From positions 122,935 through 164,630 of the forward strand of contig CAJAJL010000059.1 of the NCBI GenBank assembly GCA_903940125.1: a stretch of DNA of 41,696 nt, in the 5' to 3' direction. The translations under genes and the position numbers were made by a program. Below are positions 1 to 9,498 of this stretch, in pieces. Within the stretch, counting starts at the first letter, position 1, and every line of letters starts with the position of its first letter. The DNA comes from an uncultured Chlorobiaceae bacterium (GTDB lineage: Bacteria > Bacteroidota > Chlorobiia > Chlorobiales > Chlorobiaceae). The notes beneath the pieces were generated by a model. That model was given only the letters and a program-made list of their open reading frames with translations, did not search any database and was not told the DNA's origin.

Positions 1-1655
1 AGGCACGGATCGAATGAGTGCACCGTTCTGAGAATCTCAAGCGGCTGTTCGGGATTGATCATGGGTGTACCCTTCAGTGCTGACTCGTAAGCTCCTGAAT
101 TGCCATTAGCATCCCGTGGGGAGGCGTTCCAGGTGGAAGGTACAACAATCTGGTACTCCTTGATCTTTTTGTCGCTGATGTGAATCCAGTGACCGAGAGA
201 ACCTCGAGGGGCTTCAGTATAGCCGAATCCCTTGCACTCTGCCGGCCAGGTTGACGGATCCCAGCGATCGCTGTTGAAGGTACGGTAATCACCTGTTTTG
301 ATATTCGCAATAAGCTGGTCATAGTAATGGCGCATGAACCCTGCTGTCTGCTTGCACTCAATGCCTCTGGCAGCAGTACGGCCAAGCGTCGAAAAGAGAG
401 CTTCCGGACCAACCTGAAGCGTCGAAAGCACAAGACCGACAGTATCCTTGATCATAGGATCGCCCTTGGCATAGGCAACAAGAACGCGGGCAAGCGGGCC
501 AACCTCCATTGGGTGGTTTTTCCAGCGGGGGGTCTTGAGCCAGCTGTACTTTTTATCGGTATCAAGATGTTCAAACGGCGGTTTTGGACCGGTATATTTT
601 GGAGTAGTTTCTCCCTGCCACGGGTGAAGTCCCTTGCCGTCACCCTTTGCATAGGTATACCAGCTGTGACTTACCTCTTCTGTGACCTGAGAGGCATCCC
701 GAGGATCGACATCGATAACGGTTTTAAGATCCTTGTTGAGAATAGCACCTCTCGGCCAGAGCAGTGTTTTGAAATCTGCAAGCGATGTTTCCGGAAAATC
801 TCCGTAGCTGAGGTAGTTACCAAGTCCTCCACCATGCAGCCATCCCTTGTAGTATCCTGCAATGGCAAGCAGATCAGGAATGTAAACCTGATCAATGAAG
901 GTGGCAGTGTCGTCAATGATTTTTTTTATCATCGACAGGCGCTCAATATTGATGGCCGTATCTTTGTTAGGATCGATAGCGCAGGCCATACCACCAACCA
1001 GATAGTTTGGATGAGGATTTTTGCCTCCGAAAATTGTCTGGATTTTAACTATCTCTTTCTGAAAATCGAGCGCTTCAAGATAGTGAGCAACAGCTATAAG
1101 GTTTACTTCGGGTGGAAGCTTATAGGCTGCATGGCCCCAGTAGCCGTTTGAGAAAATGCCAAGCTGACCGCTTTCGACAAATCCCACAAGACGCTGCTGG
1201 AGATCCTTGAAATACCCGACCGATGACTTCGGCCATGAGGATATGCTCTGTGCTATAACAGAAGTCTGTTTCGGGTCGGCTTTAAGGGCGCTGACAACAT
1301 CAACCCAGTCAAGCGCATGTAAATGGTAAAAGTGCACAAGGTGATCCTGTGTCACCTGGGTTGCGTTCATCAGGTTTCTGATGATTCTGGCATTGACTGG
1401 AATATCGATACCAAGAGCATCTTCAACACAACGTACCGAAGCAAGAGCATGCACCGTAGTACAAACACCGCAGATACGTTCGGTAAATGCCCAGGCATCC
1501 CGAGGATCGCGTCCCTTGAGAATCACCTCAATGCCACGCCACATCGTACCGCTGCTGTAGGCATCTTCAATGACATTACTGTCATTCAGCTTTGCTTCTA
1601 TTCTTAGATGCCCCTCAATACGGGGTATCGGATCAACAACTATTTTTTTGGCCAT
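1..1655 (-). CDS. hupL: Uptake [NiFe] hydrogenase large subunit, 3' end missing
   Basis: Catalytic subunit of a group 1-type membrane-bound [NiFe] hydrogenase that oxidises H2. The start ATG at 1655 follows an AGGAG ribosome binding site and lies 14 bases after the small-subunit stop. About 551 residues are readable. The N-terminal nickel motif RICGVC (residues 60-65, Cys62 and Cys65) and the early RIEGHLRIE box are intact. The frame is still open at base 1 and ends at SFDPC, so the first cysteine of the C-terminal DPCxxCxxH motif is present while the second cysteine and the processing site lie outside the window. Cytochrome b and maturation protease genes would be expected beyond the edge. 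The family is certain; the symbol is chosen from homology with uptake hydrogenases (hyaB is an equivalent name). Confidence 0.95.
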   Translation of the reverse strand, partial: MAKKIVVDPIPRIEGHLRIEAKLNDSNVIEDAYSSGTMWRGIEVILKGRDPRDAWAFTERICGVCTTVHALASVRCVEDALGIDIPVNARIIRNLMNATQVTQDHLVHFYHLHALDWVDVVSALKADPKQTSVIAQSISSWPKSSVGYFKDLQQRLVGFVESGQLGIFSNGYWGHAAYKLPPEVNLIAVAHYLEALDFQKEIVKIQTIFGGKNPHPNYLVGGMACAIDPNKDTAINIERLSMIKKIIDDTATFIDQVYIPDLLAIAGYYKGWLHGGGLGNYLSYGDFPETSLADFKTLLWPRGAILNKDLKTVIDVDPRDASQVTEEVSHSWYTYAKGDGKGLHPWQGETTPKYTGPKPPFEHLDTDKKYSWLKTPRWKNHPMEVGPLARVLVAYAKGDPMIKDTVGLVLSTLQVGPEALFSTLGRTAARGIECKQTAGFMRHYYDQLIANIKTGDYRTFNSDRWDPSTWPAECKGFGYTEAPRGSLGHWIHISDKKIKEYQIVVPSTWNASPRDANGNSGAYESALKGTPMINPEQPLEILRTVHSFDPC

Positions 1656-1669
1656 GAGCTACTCCTGGA

Positions 1670-2755
1670 TTAAGCTTTGTCGTTATCTTCACTGCCTGCT
1701 TTTGCCTTTTTTACTGCGGTAACTGCTGCATGAGCGGCTGCACCAGCTGCTGCTGCACCAACGGCAATCACACCGATCTTGTCGGCATTACTGTCACTGC
1801 CGAGGAATGGTACTTCGGCAAGCCTAGTGTAGAAGGGACCCTTATCCCAGAAATTCGGCTCAGAACAGCCGATGCAGGGATGACCGGAACCGATCGGGAA
1901 GCTTGTTCCCCCGTTCCACTGTATCTTTGAACACGAATTATACGTAGTCGGGCCTTTGCATCCCATCTTGTAGAGACACCACCCTTTTCTTGTGCCTTCA
2001 TCATCAAAGCTTCTGACAAACATCCCTGCTTCAAAGAAAGCGCGGCGATAGCATTTATCATGAATCCTTGTGTTGTAGAATGCTTTGGGACGACCAAAAC
2101 GGTCAAGCTCAGGAAGTGTTCCGAACGTATGGAAGTGTGTAACAACGCCTGTCATAACCTCTGAAATAGGTGGACAACCTGGAACTTTGACGATGGGCTT
2201 GTCCTTGATAATATCTGATATGGGAACCGCACCGGATGGATTTGGATCGGCATTCTGGACGCAACCGAATGATGCACAGGCACCCCAGGCGATAATTGCA
2301 GCAGCATCGGCAGCGGTCTCTTTTATGGTGTTGAGAAAAGAATCGCCGCCTACCATACAATAGACACCATCATCTTTTGTGGAAACATTTCCCTCAACAG
2401 CAAGGATGTATTTTCCCTTATAATCTTTCATGGTCTTGCGACGTACATCCTCAAGCTGATGGCCGGCAGTTGCACTGAGTACATCATCGTAATCAAGGGA
2501 GATCATGTTGAAGATAAGATCCTCAATGGTAGGGTGTGAAGAGCGGATAAACGATTCGGAACAACAAGTACACTCAAGACCGTGAAGCCAGATTACCGGC
2601 GTTCTCACTTTTTTTTCCATAGCCTCAACAATGCTAGGCACCATCGAGGGAGAAAGGCCGAGATAGACAGAGGTAAGAGAGCAGAACTTCAGAAAATCCC
2701 TGCGGCTTACTCCCCCAGCCCTGAATAGATCGGCAAAGGTCTGTTTGCTTTGCAT
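1670..2755 (-). CDS. hupS: Uptake [NiFe] hydrogenase small subunit with Tat signal
   Basis: Electron-transfer subunit that carries three iron-sulfur clusters from the NiFe site towards the membrane. The twin-arginine signal SRRDFLKF (residues 17-24) marks Tat export of the folded heterodimer. ECTCCSES (Cys62, Cys64, Cys65) supplies proximal-cluster ligands, and VPGCPP, the His-Cys pair in IHDKC and the late cysteines around GHPCIGC provide the remaining ligands expected for the family. An Ala/Gly-rich hydrophobic stretch followed by a Lys-rich tail at the C terminus fits the membrane anchor. At 361 aa the length is normal. The start is supported by a strong GGAGG sequence at 2758-2763. It is the first gene of hupSL. 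A palindrome upstream may be an operator. Confidence 0.96.
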   Translation of the reverse strand: MQSKQTFADLFRAGGVSRRDFLKFCSLTSVYLGLSPSMVPSIVEAMEKKVRTPVIWLHGLECTCCSESFIRSSHPTIEDLIFNMISLDYDDVLSATAGHQLEDVRRKTMKDYKGKYILAVEGNVSTKDDGVYCMVGGDSFLNTIKETAADAAAIIAWGACASFGCVQNADPNPSGAVPISDIIKDKPIVKVPGCPPISEVMTGVVTHFHTFGTLPELDRFGRPKAFYNTRIHDKCYRRAFFEAGMFVRSFDDEGTRKGWCLYKMGCKGPTTYNSCSKIQWNGGTSFPIGSGHPCIGCSEPNFWDKGPFYTRLAEVPFLGSDSNADKIGVIAVGAAAAGAAAHAAVTAVKKAKAGSEDNDKA

Positions 2756-2757
2756 TT

Positions 2758-2763
2758 TACCTC
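2758..2763 (-). promoter_or_regulatory. Strong Shine-Dalgarno of hupS
   Basis: GGAGGT on the minus strand ends a few bases before the hupS ATG at 2755. It is among the best ribosome binding sites in the window and fixes the start. Confidence 0.75.
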
Positions 2764-2801
2764 CGTTTTGTAAATATCAGATTATCAGAACACGAATTAT
2801 G

Positions 2802-2814
2802 CTAAATAATTTAG
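2802..2814. promoter_or_regulatory. Perfect 13-bp palindrome upstream of hupS
   Basis: CTAAATAATTTAG is a perfect 6+1+6 inverted repeat about 50 bases upstream of the hupS start. A -10-like GATAAT lies on the minus strand at 2781-2786, which would put the palindrome over the -35 region. This could be a regulator site, but A/T-rich spacers produce such palindromes by chance and no regulator is known from this window. Confidence 0.3.
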
Positions 2815-2905
2815 GATAAAAACGGGATATACCGAAATAAAAGAATTAGTATGTTACGGTGAAGTAATTAATTATAAACATAATAATTGTTAATTAAAAA
2901 TACCA

Positions 2906-2930
2906 TAAAAAACCAGTTTCGCCGGGCTGG
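2906..2930 (-). terminator. Probable terminator of the nuo operon
   Basis: On the minus strand, downstream of nuoN, a short CCAG...CTGG stem with a GC-rich 10-base loop is followed directly by TTTTTTA. The stem is only four pairs, so this is a moderate rather than strong intrinsic terminator. It lies between nuoN and the hupS leader. Confidence 0.5.
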
Positions 2931-2973
2931 ATAATCTGCGGTATCATTATTACTCTTATATGGTTGAGAGTGC

Positions 2974-3014
2974 AGATCCCTCCCTTTGGTCGGAATGACA
3001 CAAGCGGGAGGAAT
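2974..3014. repeat. Candidate dispersed intergenic repeat with inverted CCTCCC/GGGAGG arms
   Basis: In the nuoN-hupS spacer the plus strand reads GATCCCTCCC, TTTGGTCGGAATGACA, then GCGGGAGGAAT, so GGGAGG arms face each other around a GGTCGGAATGACA core. This resembles short intergenic repeats with a TCATTCCGACC core plus AGGGAGGNATCT that I recall from several bacterial genomes. Only one copy is present in the window, so repetition is an inference and the element could be a decayed copy or a single hairpin. Confidence 0.4.
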
Positions 3015-3041
3015 ATAAGAATGAGTGATAGACAGGGTGAA

Positions 3042-4577
3042 TCAGTAAAGTTTCAGACCGAACATAGGTGATGAATATTTTGCAAAGTCAGAAAGGGGCT
3101 GGAAAAAGAGACCGAAGTATATGGTCAGGAACATCATGACTGCCATAATAATATTTGCAATCAATCCTGGATCCATGTTTTTTTCTTCTGAGCCCGGTGA
3201 TTCGCGAAGATACATGTTGAGAGGAATAAGCATGTAATAGTAGAGCGATATCACACTGGTCATGATACCGATAAGTGCCAGCCAGAGATAGATTGAACCT
3301 TTGGCAAGCAGGGCGGAAAAAATCATGAGTTTGCCGATAAAACCGATGGTAGGAGGAAGGCCTACGAGCGAGATTAAAAAAACTGTCAATGCTGCACCGG
3401 CAAGAGGCATTTTTTTACCGAGTCCACGGTAGTCTTCGAGATTTTCACTGCCGGTTTTGTTGGCGATGAGGATGACGACGTAGAATGCCCCGAAGTTCAT
3501 GATGAAATAGGAGAGCAGGTAGAAAAGGGTTGCCTGGGTGCCGAATGCATCCATCACAATGATGCCGAGCAGGATGTAACCTGCATGGGCTATCGAGGAG
3601 TAGGCAAGAAGACGTTTGACGTTTTTCTGCCATAGTGCGACGACGTTGCCATAAATCATGGATGCAATGGAGAGAAGGATGAGAAGCGACACCCAGTTGA
3701 TGCCGAGGATATCCTCATAAACAGGGCCGCCATGCGGAACTGCTATGTAGAAAAAGCGCATGAGAAGGGCAAACCCGGCGGCTTTTGATGCAACGGAAAG
3801 ATAGGCTGTGATAGGAGTTGGTGCTCCTTCGTAGACATCCGGCGCCCAGAAATGAAATGGTACGGCGCCTATTTTGTAGCCGAAACCTGCAAGAATAAGA
3901 AGTGTTGCAAGAATCATCAACAATGGATCGTAGCCGTGCAGAGAGAGCTCAGAAGAGATGTTGATGAGATTGGTCTGGGCAGTAAGACCGTAGATGAGCG
4001 AAAAACCATACACCATAAGGCCTGATGATACAGCGCCGTAGACAAGATATTTCAATGCAGCTTCGGATGAACGGGGGTTGCGTTTGAAATAGCCGGTAAG
4101 AATAAAGGCAGAAAAGCTTACAAGCTCCATTGAAAGGAAAATCATCATCAGATCGGCTGACGATGCCATCATGATCATACCGATCACCATTGCGATAATG
4201 AGGGCATAATATTCCCCCATACTTTTTACTTCACTCTCGAACTGCTCGTCAGCCATGGTAATGACAACGGCAAGCATGCCTGAAAGAACAAAAAAGTATT
4301 TAAAGAAGAGTGCAAATTCGTCGAGAACATACATCCCGAAGAAGATCTCTCCTGCAGGCAGATGGTGCTGCTGATAGATAAAGAAGATGCTGCCCGCTAG
4401 CCCGAGAAGGGTTGCTATGGAGAGCAGATTGTTTTTCCTGCCTTTTGCAACAAGATCAATAACGATCAGAAGCATAAAAAGCAGAGACAGATAAATTTCA
4501 GGTATAAAAAGTCCAAGGTTTGCATTTAAAGTTGCAATGATACTTTGAATTTCAGCACCTGATGGCAGCTCGAACAT
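3042..4577 (-). CDS. nuoN: NADH-quinone oxidoreductase-like complex subunit N
   Basis: One of three antiporter-like proton-channel subunits of the membrane arm. The protein has 511 residues and about 14 predicted transmembrane helices. The Mrp-antiporter family signature is visible around FHFWAPDVYEGAPTPITAY, and conserved lysines lie in broken-helix segments such as GYKIGAVPFHFW. The start MFELPSGAEIQ leads into a first hydrophobic helix. It is the last gene of the operon, 49 bases after nuoM, and is followed by a weak terminator and the hydrogenase genes. Confidence 0.96.
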   Translation of the reverse strand: MFELPSGAEIQSIIATLNANLGLFIPEIYLSLLFMLLIVIDLVAKGRKNNLLSIATLLGLAGSIFFIYQQHHLPAGEIFFGMYVLDEFALFFKYFFVLSGMLAVVITMADEQFESEVKSMGEYYALIIAMVIGMIMMASSADLMMIFLSMELVSFSAFILTGYFKRNPRSSEAALKYLVYGAVSSGLMVYGFSLIYGLTAQTNLINISSELSLHGYDPLLMILATLLILAGFGYKIGAVPFHFWAPDVYEGAPTPITAYLSVASKAAGFALLMRFFYIAVPHGGPVYEDILGINWVSLLILLSIASMIYGNVVALWQKNVKRLLAYSSIAHAGYILLGIIVMDAFGTQATLFYLLSYFIMNFGAFYVVILIANKTGSENLEDYRGLGKKMPLAGAALTVFLISLVGLPPTIGFIGKLMIFSALLAKGSIYLWLALIGIMTSVISLYYYMLIPLNMYLRESPGSEEKNMDPGLIANIIMAVMMFLTIYFGLFFQPLSDFAKYSSPMFGLKLY

Positions 4578-4626
4578 AATTCTCTTCGTTTATTCTTTTA
4601 CCTCATTCAAACCTAATAATTTACCT

Positions 4627-6255
4627 CTACCTGATCGCCAGGGGTGTGAGTACTTCTACAAGTCGGTTAACGCTTGTTGTTATCATGCCAAGAATCGGCA
4701 TCGGATAGATACCGAGGAAAATGGTAATCACAACAAGTGGTACAAGCATAGTGAGTTCGCGTGCATCAAGATCAATTTTACCTTTCCAGTCGTGGAAATG
4801 AATGTGTTCGTGACCGTCAGCACCGACCTCAAGATCGTAAGCCGCATCGGGTTTACGTTTTCCAAGGAACATCCGCTGCAGCGACCAAAGCAGGTAGGCT
4901 GCACCGAACACAATGCCGAGCACTGAAACCATGGCGATGTAACGAGTCGTTACTGAACTGAAAGCCCCGACAAAGACAAAGGCCTCGGAGATAAAGCCGC
5001 TCAAACCAGGAAGACCAAGTGAAGCAAACCATGCAACTGTGACAATTGCCGCATAGACAGGCATATAAGATGAGAGTCCACCGAACTTGTCGATCTGTCT
5101 GGTATGAGCACGGTCGTAGATGACGCCGACAAGAAGGAAGAGCATCGCTGTGATGGTTCCGTGGTTGAACATCTGGTAGAGTGCTCCGACCATACCCTCG
5201 CTGTTGCCGGCGGCAAGACCGAGGAGAACATAACCCATGTGACTGATGGAGGAGTATGCAACCATCTTTTTAAGATCCTGCTGTGCAAGAGCACAGAATG
5301 CTCCATAGATAATGTTGATGGCACCGAAAATGCCAATAACGTACATTGAGGCATGGAAAACTTCAGGGAAAAGCGGGAAGTTGATACGCATCATACCATA
5401 GGTACCAAGCTTCAAGAGAACGCCGGCAAGAATAACCGAGATCGGGGTCGGGGCTTCAACGTGTGCATCGGGCAACCATGTATGGAACGGGAACATAGGC
5501 ACCTTGATGGCAAAACCCACAAAGAGAACACTGAAGGCAACATAACGCCACATCACATTATCAGGTCCAAGAATGGCACTCTTGATATAGTTGGCCTGAT
5601 TTGCCATTGCGACAAGACTGAAGGTGTGGTTTCCGGTTACAGGATCAATAACACTGAAGTAGAGACCGATCATGACCAGCAGCATGAAAACTGAGCCGAA
5701 CAAAGTGTAGAGGAAGAACTTGATGGCGGCATATTCGCGGTTCGGACCTCCCCAGATACCGATAAGGAAGTACATCGGAAGCAGCATAAGCTCCCAGAAT
5801 ACATAGAAAAGGAAGAAATCGAGTGCTACAAAACATCCCATCATGGCCGAAGCAAGCAGGTTGTAGAGTATAAAATATCCTTTAACCTGTTTCTGGATTG
5901 TCCAGCTTGATAGAACGCCTATTGCTGAAACCAGGGCGGTCAGAATGACCATGGTAACCGAGATCCCGTCAACACCAAGGAAATACTCGATGTTCAGTGA
6001 GCCGAAACCGCCAAGTTTGAGACTGATCCACGGCAGCTTTTCAACAAACTGGAACGAACCGAGAGGACTCCCTCCCGGCGATGCGGTAATTCCGGGCAGT
6101 GAAGGATCGTAAGCTCTCCAGATCAGAACTGCCAGCACTCCCTGGGCAAGAGCCGCAAGCAATGAAACAATTCTGATTATCTGCTTTTGCGATGAAGGCA
6201 CGGCAAGAATAACCAGACCGGCAAGAATAGGCAGAAAAACAATTAAACTCAGCAT
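4627..6255 (-). CDS. nuoM: NADH-quinone oxidoreductase-like complex subunit M
   Basis: Antiporter-like proton-pumping subunit of complex I, 542 aa and strongly hydrophobic. The family signature HTWLPDAHVEAPTPISV and the conserved KKMVAYSSISHMGYV region are intact. The N terminus MLSLIVFLPILAGL is a typical first helix. Near residue 475, before the last helices, there is a soluble loop with GHEHIHFHDW, an unusual histidine cluster that parallels the longer one in NuoL. It lies 41 bases after nuoL, with nuoN following. Confidence 0.96.
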   Translation of the reverse strand: MLSLIVFLPILAGLVILAVPSSQKQIIRIVSLLAALAQGVLAVLIWRAYDPSLPGITASPGGSPLGSFQFVEKLPWISLKLGGFGSLNIEYFLGVDGISVTMVILTALVSAIGVLSSWTIQKQVKGYFILYNLLASAMMGCFVALDFFLFYVFWELMLLPMYFLIGIWGGPNREYAAIKFFLYTLFGSVFMLLVMIGLYFSVIDPVTGNHTFSLVAMANQANYIKSAILGPDNVMWRYVAFSVLFVGFAIKVPMFPFHTWLPDAHVEAPTPISVILAGVLLKLGTYGMMRINFPLFPEVFHASMYVIGIFGAINIIYGAFCALAQQDLKKMVAYSSISHMGYVLLGLAAGNSEGMVGALYQMFNHGTITAMLFLLVGVIYDRAHTRQIDKFGGLSSYMPVYAAIVTVAWFASLGLPGLSGFISEAFVFVGAFSSVTTRYIAMVSVLGIVFGAAYLLWSLQRMFLGKRKPDAAYDLEVGADGHEHIHFHDWKGKIDLDARELTMLVPLVVITIFLGIYPMPILGMITTSVNRLVEVLTPLAIR

Positions 6256-6296
6256 GTTCCGTATCTGTAAGTTTTCAGATTAAAAGTAAATCCCTC

Positions 6297-8561
6297 TTAA
6301 TAGATCAGTCGTGTAAAATAAAAGACAAAATAACCGAAAAGCACAACAAGCAGCAAAGCAACATAGGTCTGAACCTTGCCGGTCTGCAGTTTACGTAATA
6401 CTGCACCAGTGGTGTTTACAGAAAATGCTGTAAAGTTCACCAGGCCATCAACGACATATTTATCGAAGCTGTTGTTAGCGAATGCAAGATTCCTGACAAG
6501 TACAGCTACGCCGTTAACGATGCCATCAATAACATTGGTGTCGAACCAAGAGAGTATTTTCGAAAGAAGCACTGATCCCTTGATGAATGTTGCCTGGTAT
6601 ATTTCGTCCCAGTACCACTTATTCAGTGAAAAGAGGTAGAGTGGCCTGATGGCCTCGGCAGTTTTATCAGGGTCGATTATTCTAAAGACAAACACTATAC
6701 CTGCAAAGCTGATTCCGAGCACTACCATGATGCTTGAAATATAGATTGCCGGAAAGTGGGCGGCATGAGCTGCATGGGCAATTTCGGCCTGACGCGGATC
6801 GGCAAAAGCATGTTCACCTTTTGCTGCAGCATGTTCAACTTCGCTTACCGCATGGGCATCGGTAGCAACATGCGTTTCGACTGCTGGAAGCGCTTCAGCC
6901 ATCAGCGGCGAAGTGGTTTGAGCAGGAAGTGCGGCACAGTTGTGGTTCGCAGGGCCGACTACCGTAGCCGGAGTCCTGATCATTTTCATGAACCACCCCT
7001 CGGCTCCATCGAGAGGATTGGGAGAGTAGACAATAAAGACGGAGAGTACTGCAAGAATAACAAGTGGAGCTCTCATATTCCATGACACTTCATGAACTTC
7101 ATGGGCACCATGATGATCGTCGTGAGCACCGTGAGCTGAGTGGGCATCGTGGCCATGATGATGGTTGTCTGCCGGCTTGAGATGAGTACGGCTTTCACCG
7201 AAAAAGACAAGCCATATCTGACGACCCATATAGAAAGCGGTGAGCATGGCGGAAAAGAATCCAAGAGCCGGTATAAGATAGTAGACACCGCCTCCTTCTA
7301 CATTGGCAAAGCCGATAGCGCCTGCAAGGATGGCATCTTTACTCATAAATCCGCTGGTAAGAGGCAAACCGGCCAGTGCGAGGGTGGCAAGGGTAAACGT
7401 TGCAAAGGTCCAGGGCATGTGCTTGCGAAGACCACCCATCCAGCGCATGTCCTGTTCATGGTGCATCGCATGAATAATAGCACCTGAACCAAGGAAAAGA
7501 CATGCTTTAAAAAATGCGTGTGTAACAAGATGGAAAAGTGCAGCTGAGTAAGCTCCTACACCGAGGCCGAGCACCATGTATCCGAGCTGGGAAACGGTTG
7601 AATATGCCAGAACTCTTTTAATGTCGTTCTGGGTAATGGCTATTGTTGCAGCCATGAAGGCAGTGAATGCGCCGATAAAAGCTATCACGTGGAGCGCATC
7701 AGGCGTGAGGAGGACAAAGATACGGGCGACGAAGTAGACACCTGCAGCAACCATAGTGGCGGCATGGATAAGGGCTGAAACCGGTGTCGGGCCTTCCATG
7801 GCATCCGGAAGCCAGATATGCAGAGGGAACTGAGCTGATTTACCGACACAGCCCATAAAGAGAAGAAGGCCGGCGGCAGTAAGCCATGCATTGGACATTG
7901 CGAACTTCCCTGCAGCAAGGTTGGCATAGATCTGCTCAAAACTGAAGGTGTGGAACTGGGAGTAAAGAATCAGAATACCAAGCCACATACCGATGTCGCC
8001 GACACGATTGGCAAGAAAAGCTTTTTTCTGTGCATCGGCTGCACTGTCTTTTTCAAAAAAGAATCCGATCAGCAGGTATGATGAAAGTCCGACAAGCTCC
8101 CAGAAGATATAGATAGAAAAGAGATTGTCGGAAAGGACAATACCGAGCATGGAAAAGGTGAAAATACCAAGAAAAGCAAAATATCTTCCGTAGTTCTTGT
8201 CACCGGCCATATATCCGGTTGAGTAGAGATGAACAAGAAGACTTATCAGGGTAACCATCGCCAGCATGATGGCCGTGAGGTTATCGATAACAATTCCCAT
8301 CTTTATCTGCAAAGGTCCAATACCGGGCACTTTACCAAGATCAATCCAGGTAAAATCCCATGCAACTCTGAATGCCGGATCATAGGTCTGCACAATAACC
8401 GACCAGAAGATATAAGCCGATATCGCAAATGCAGTACCAAGTATTCCCACTCCTATAAAATCGCCTCTTCGCGGAAGCCTGCGATTAAAAAAGATAAGAA
8501 TGACAAACGAGAGCAGCGGCAGCAGCAGTACGACTATTGATAACTGAATTAAACTGTGCAT
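6297..8561 (-). CDS. nuoL: NADH-quinone oxidoreductase-like complex subunit L, long form
   Basis: The largest antiporter-like subunit; in complex I it sits at the tip of the membrane arm and its long lateral helix spans the neighbouring pumps. Core motifs GKSAQFPLHIWLPDAMEGPT and KRVLAYSTVSQLGYMVLGLG are present. At 754 aa it is long compared with the usual 610-680. The extra length is in hydrophilic segments at about residues 457-495 (many His with Asp, Ala and Gly, starting around DNHHHGHDAH) and 550-603 (Ala/His/Glu-rich, for example EIAHAAHAAH). The C-terminal part resumes with hydrophobic helices. It lies 58 bases downstream of nuoK. Confidence 0.96.
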   Translation of the reverse strand: MHSLIQLSIVVLLLPLLSFVILIFFNRRLPRRGDFIGVGILGTAFAISAYIFWSVIVQTYDPAFRVAWDFTWIDLGKVPGIGPLQIKMGIVIDNLTAIMLAMVTLISLLVHLYSTGYMAGDKNYGRYFAFLGIFTFSMLGIVLSDNLFSIYIFWELVGLSSYLLIGFFFEKDSAADAQKKAFLANRVGDIGMWLGILILYSQFHTFSFEQIYANLAAGKFAMSNAWLTAAGLLLFMGCVGKSAQFPLHIWLPDAMEGPTPVSALIHAATMVAAGVYFVARIFVLLTPDALHVIAFIGAFTAFMAATIAITQNDIKRVLAYSTVSQLGYMVLGLGVGAYSAALFHLVTHAFFKACLFLGSGAIIHAMHHEQDMRWMGGLRKHMPWTFATFTLATLALAGLPLTSGFMSKDAILAGAIGFANVEGGGVYYLIPALGFFSAMLTAFYMGRQIWLVFFGESRTHLKPADNHHHGHDAHSAHGAHDDHHGAHEVHEVSWNMRAPLVILAVLSVFIVYSPNPLDGAEGWFMKMIRTPATVVGPANHNCAALPAQTTSPLMAEALPAVETHVATDAHAVSEVEHAAAKGEHAFADPRQAEIAHAAHAAHFPAIYISSIMVVLGISFAGIVFVFRIIDPDKTAEAIRPLYLFSLNKWYWDEIYQATFIKGSVLLSKILSWFDTNVIDGIVNGVAVLVRNLAFANNSFDKYVVDGLVNFTAFSVNTTGAVLRKLQTGKVQTYVALLLVVLFGYFVFYFTRLIY

Positions 8562-8619
8562 GTTCCTGGTGATGTTTACACGAAAAAAATTTAAAAACTA
8601 TAATGCTTTATACGCCCTG

Positions 8620-8937
8620 CTACTCTTTCATAGTGTCCACACTGGAGATATCGACGCTTTTGAATATTTTGAAAATATTGATCACGATAGCGAGGGCAAT
8701 AGCTGCTTCTGCTGCTGCAATGACAATAACAAAAAGAGAGAACATCACGCCTCCAATTCCTCCGTTATACTTTGAAAAAGCCAGGAAATTGATGTTTGCA
8801 GCATTAAGGATAAGCTCTACACCCATAAGGACAACAATTGCATTCTTGCGGGTCATGACCGCAAAGAGTCCGAACCCAAGCAGAAGAGCCGATATGGTGA
8901 GATAGTGGTTGAGACCTATGGGAATCAAATGTTCCAT
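8620..8937 (-). CDS. nuoK: NADH-quinone oxidoreductase-like complex subunit K
   Basis: Small membrane subunit of complex I (105 aa, three helices). It contains the conserved membrane glutamates of the family in GVELILNAANINF and in AAAEAAIALAIVI, which lie on the proton path between the quinone site and the pumps. The length is normal. It lies 11 bases after nuoJ and in front of nuoL. Confidence 0.95.
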   Translation of the reverse strand: MEHLIPIGLNHYLTISALLLGFGLFAVMTRKNAIVVLMGVELILNAANINFLAFSKYNGGIGGVMFSLFVIVIAAAEAAIALAIVINIFKIFKSVDISSVDTMKE

Positions 8938-8948
8938 ATTATTAATAC

Positions 8949-9470
8949 TTATAAGTTTTTATTGTCGGGCTTATCGAAACGCGCAAGGAATGCAGCTCCG
9001 ATAAGTGCTGCAAGCAGCAGTATGGAGACCATCTCAAACGGAAGCACATAATGCGACATGGTTTCATAGCCAATCCGCTCGACAATACTGCCGTGCAACT
9101 GAATTTCGGAGGGCTTCCAGGTATGTGTGGTATAAAAGGTATAGAGCAAGGCGCCGAGCATACCGGCAAGAATAAGAGTGCCGGGAATGATATGCAGGAC
9201 ATCGCTTTTCAACTCAGTATTCATAATGCTTTTGGTAAACATGACACCGAAAAGGAGAAGCACAAGGATACCGCCGACATAAACCACAACCTGGGTAACA
9301 GCAATGAAATCAGCGCTCAGAAAGACGTAGAGGGCCGCTACGCCGAAAAAAGTAAAGAGAAGAGAAAAGGCGGAATAGATAACATTGCGCGAAAACACAA
9401 CAAATGCGGCTGAAAATACCGTAATGGCCGCAAAGATATAAAAAATGACTGTATATGTTAGGTTGCTCAT
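8949..9470 (-). CDS. nuoJ: NADH-quinone oxidoreductase-like complex subunit J
   Basis: Membrane subunit of complex I, 173 aa with five predicted helices. The third helix has the typical VTQVVVYVGGILVLLLFGVM pattern, which carries the pi-bulge in structures of the family. The start MSNLTYTVIFYIFA leads directly into the first helix. It sits between nuoI (28 bases upstream) and nuoK. Confidence 0.95.
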   Translation of the reverse strand: MSNLTYTVIFYIFAAITVFSAAFVVFSRNVIYSAFSLLFTFFGVAALYVFLSADFIAVTQVVVYVGGILVLLLFGVMFTKSIMNTELKSDVLHIIPGTLILAGMLGALLYTFYTTHTWKPSEIQLHGSIVERIGYETMSHYVLPFEMVSILLLAALIGAAFLARFDKPDNKNL

Positions 9471-9498
9471 AGTAATTAAAGCGCATTAAGTGGTTCGC

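Noticed and set aside
327-1151. Long plus-strand open frame opposite hupL (274 codons)
   Set aside because: The minus strand here reads as a clear [NiFe] hydrogenase large subunit with its motifs; the plus-strand translation has no recognisable domain and is a mirror frame.
7085-7190. Tandem CATGGG/GCATGA-like repeats
   Set aside because: They are codons for the His/Ala/Gly-rich segment of NuoL and not an independent repeat element.
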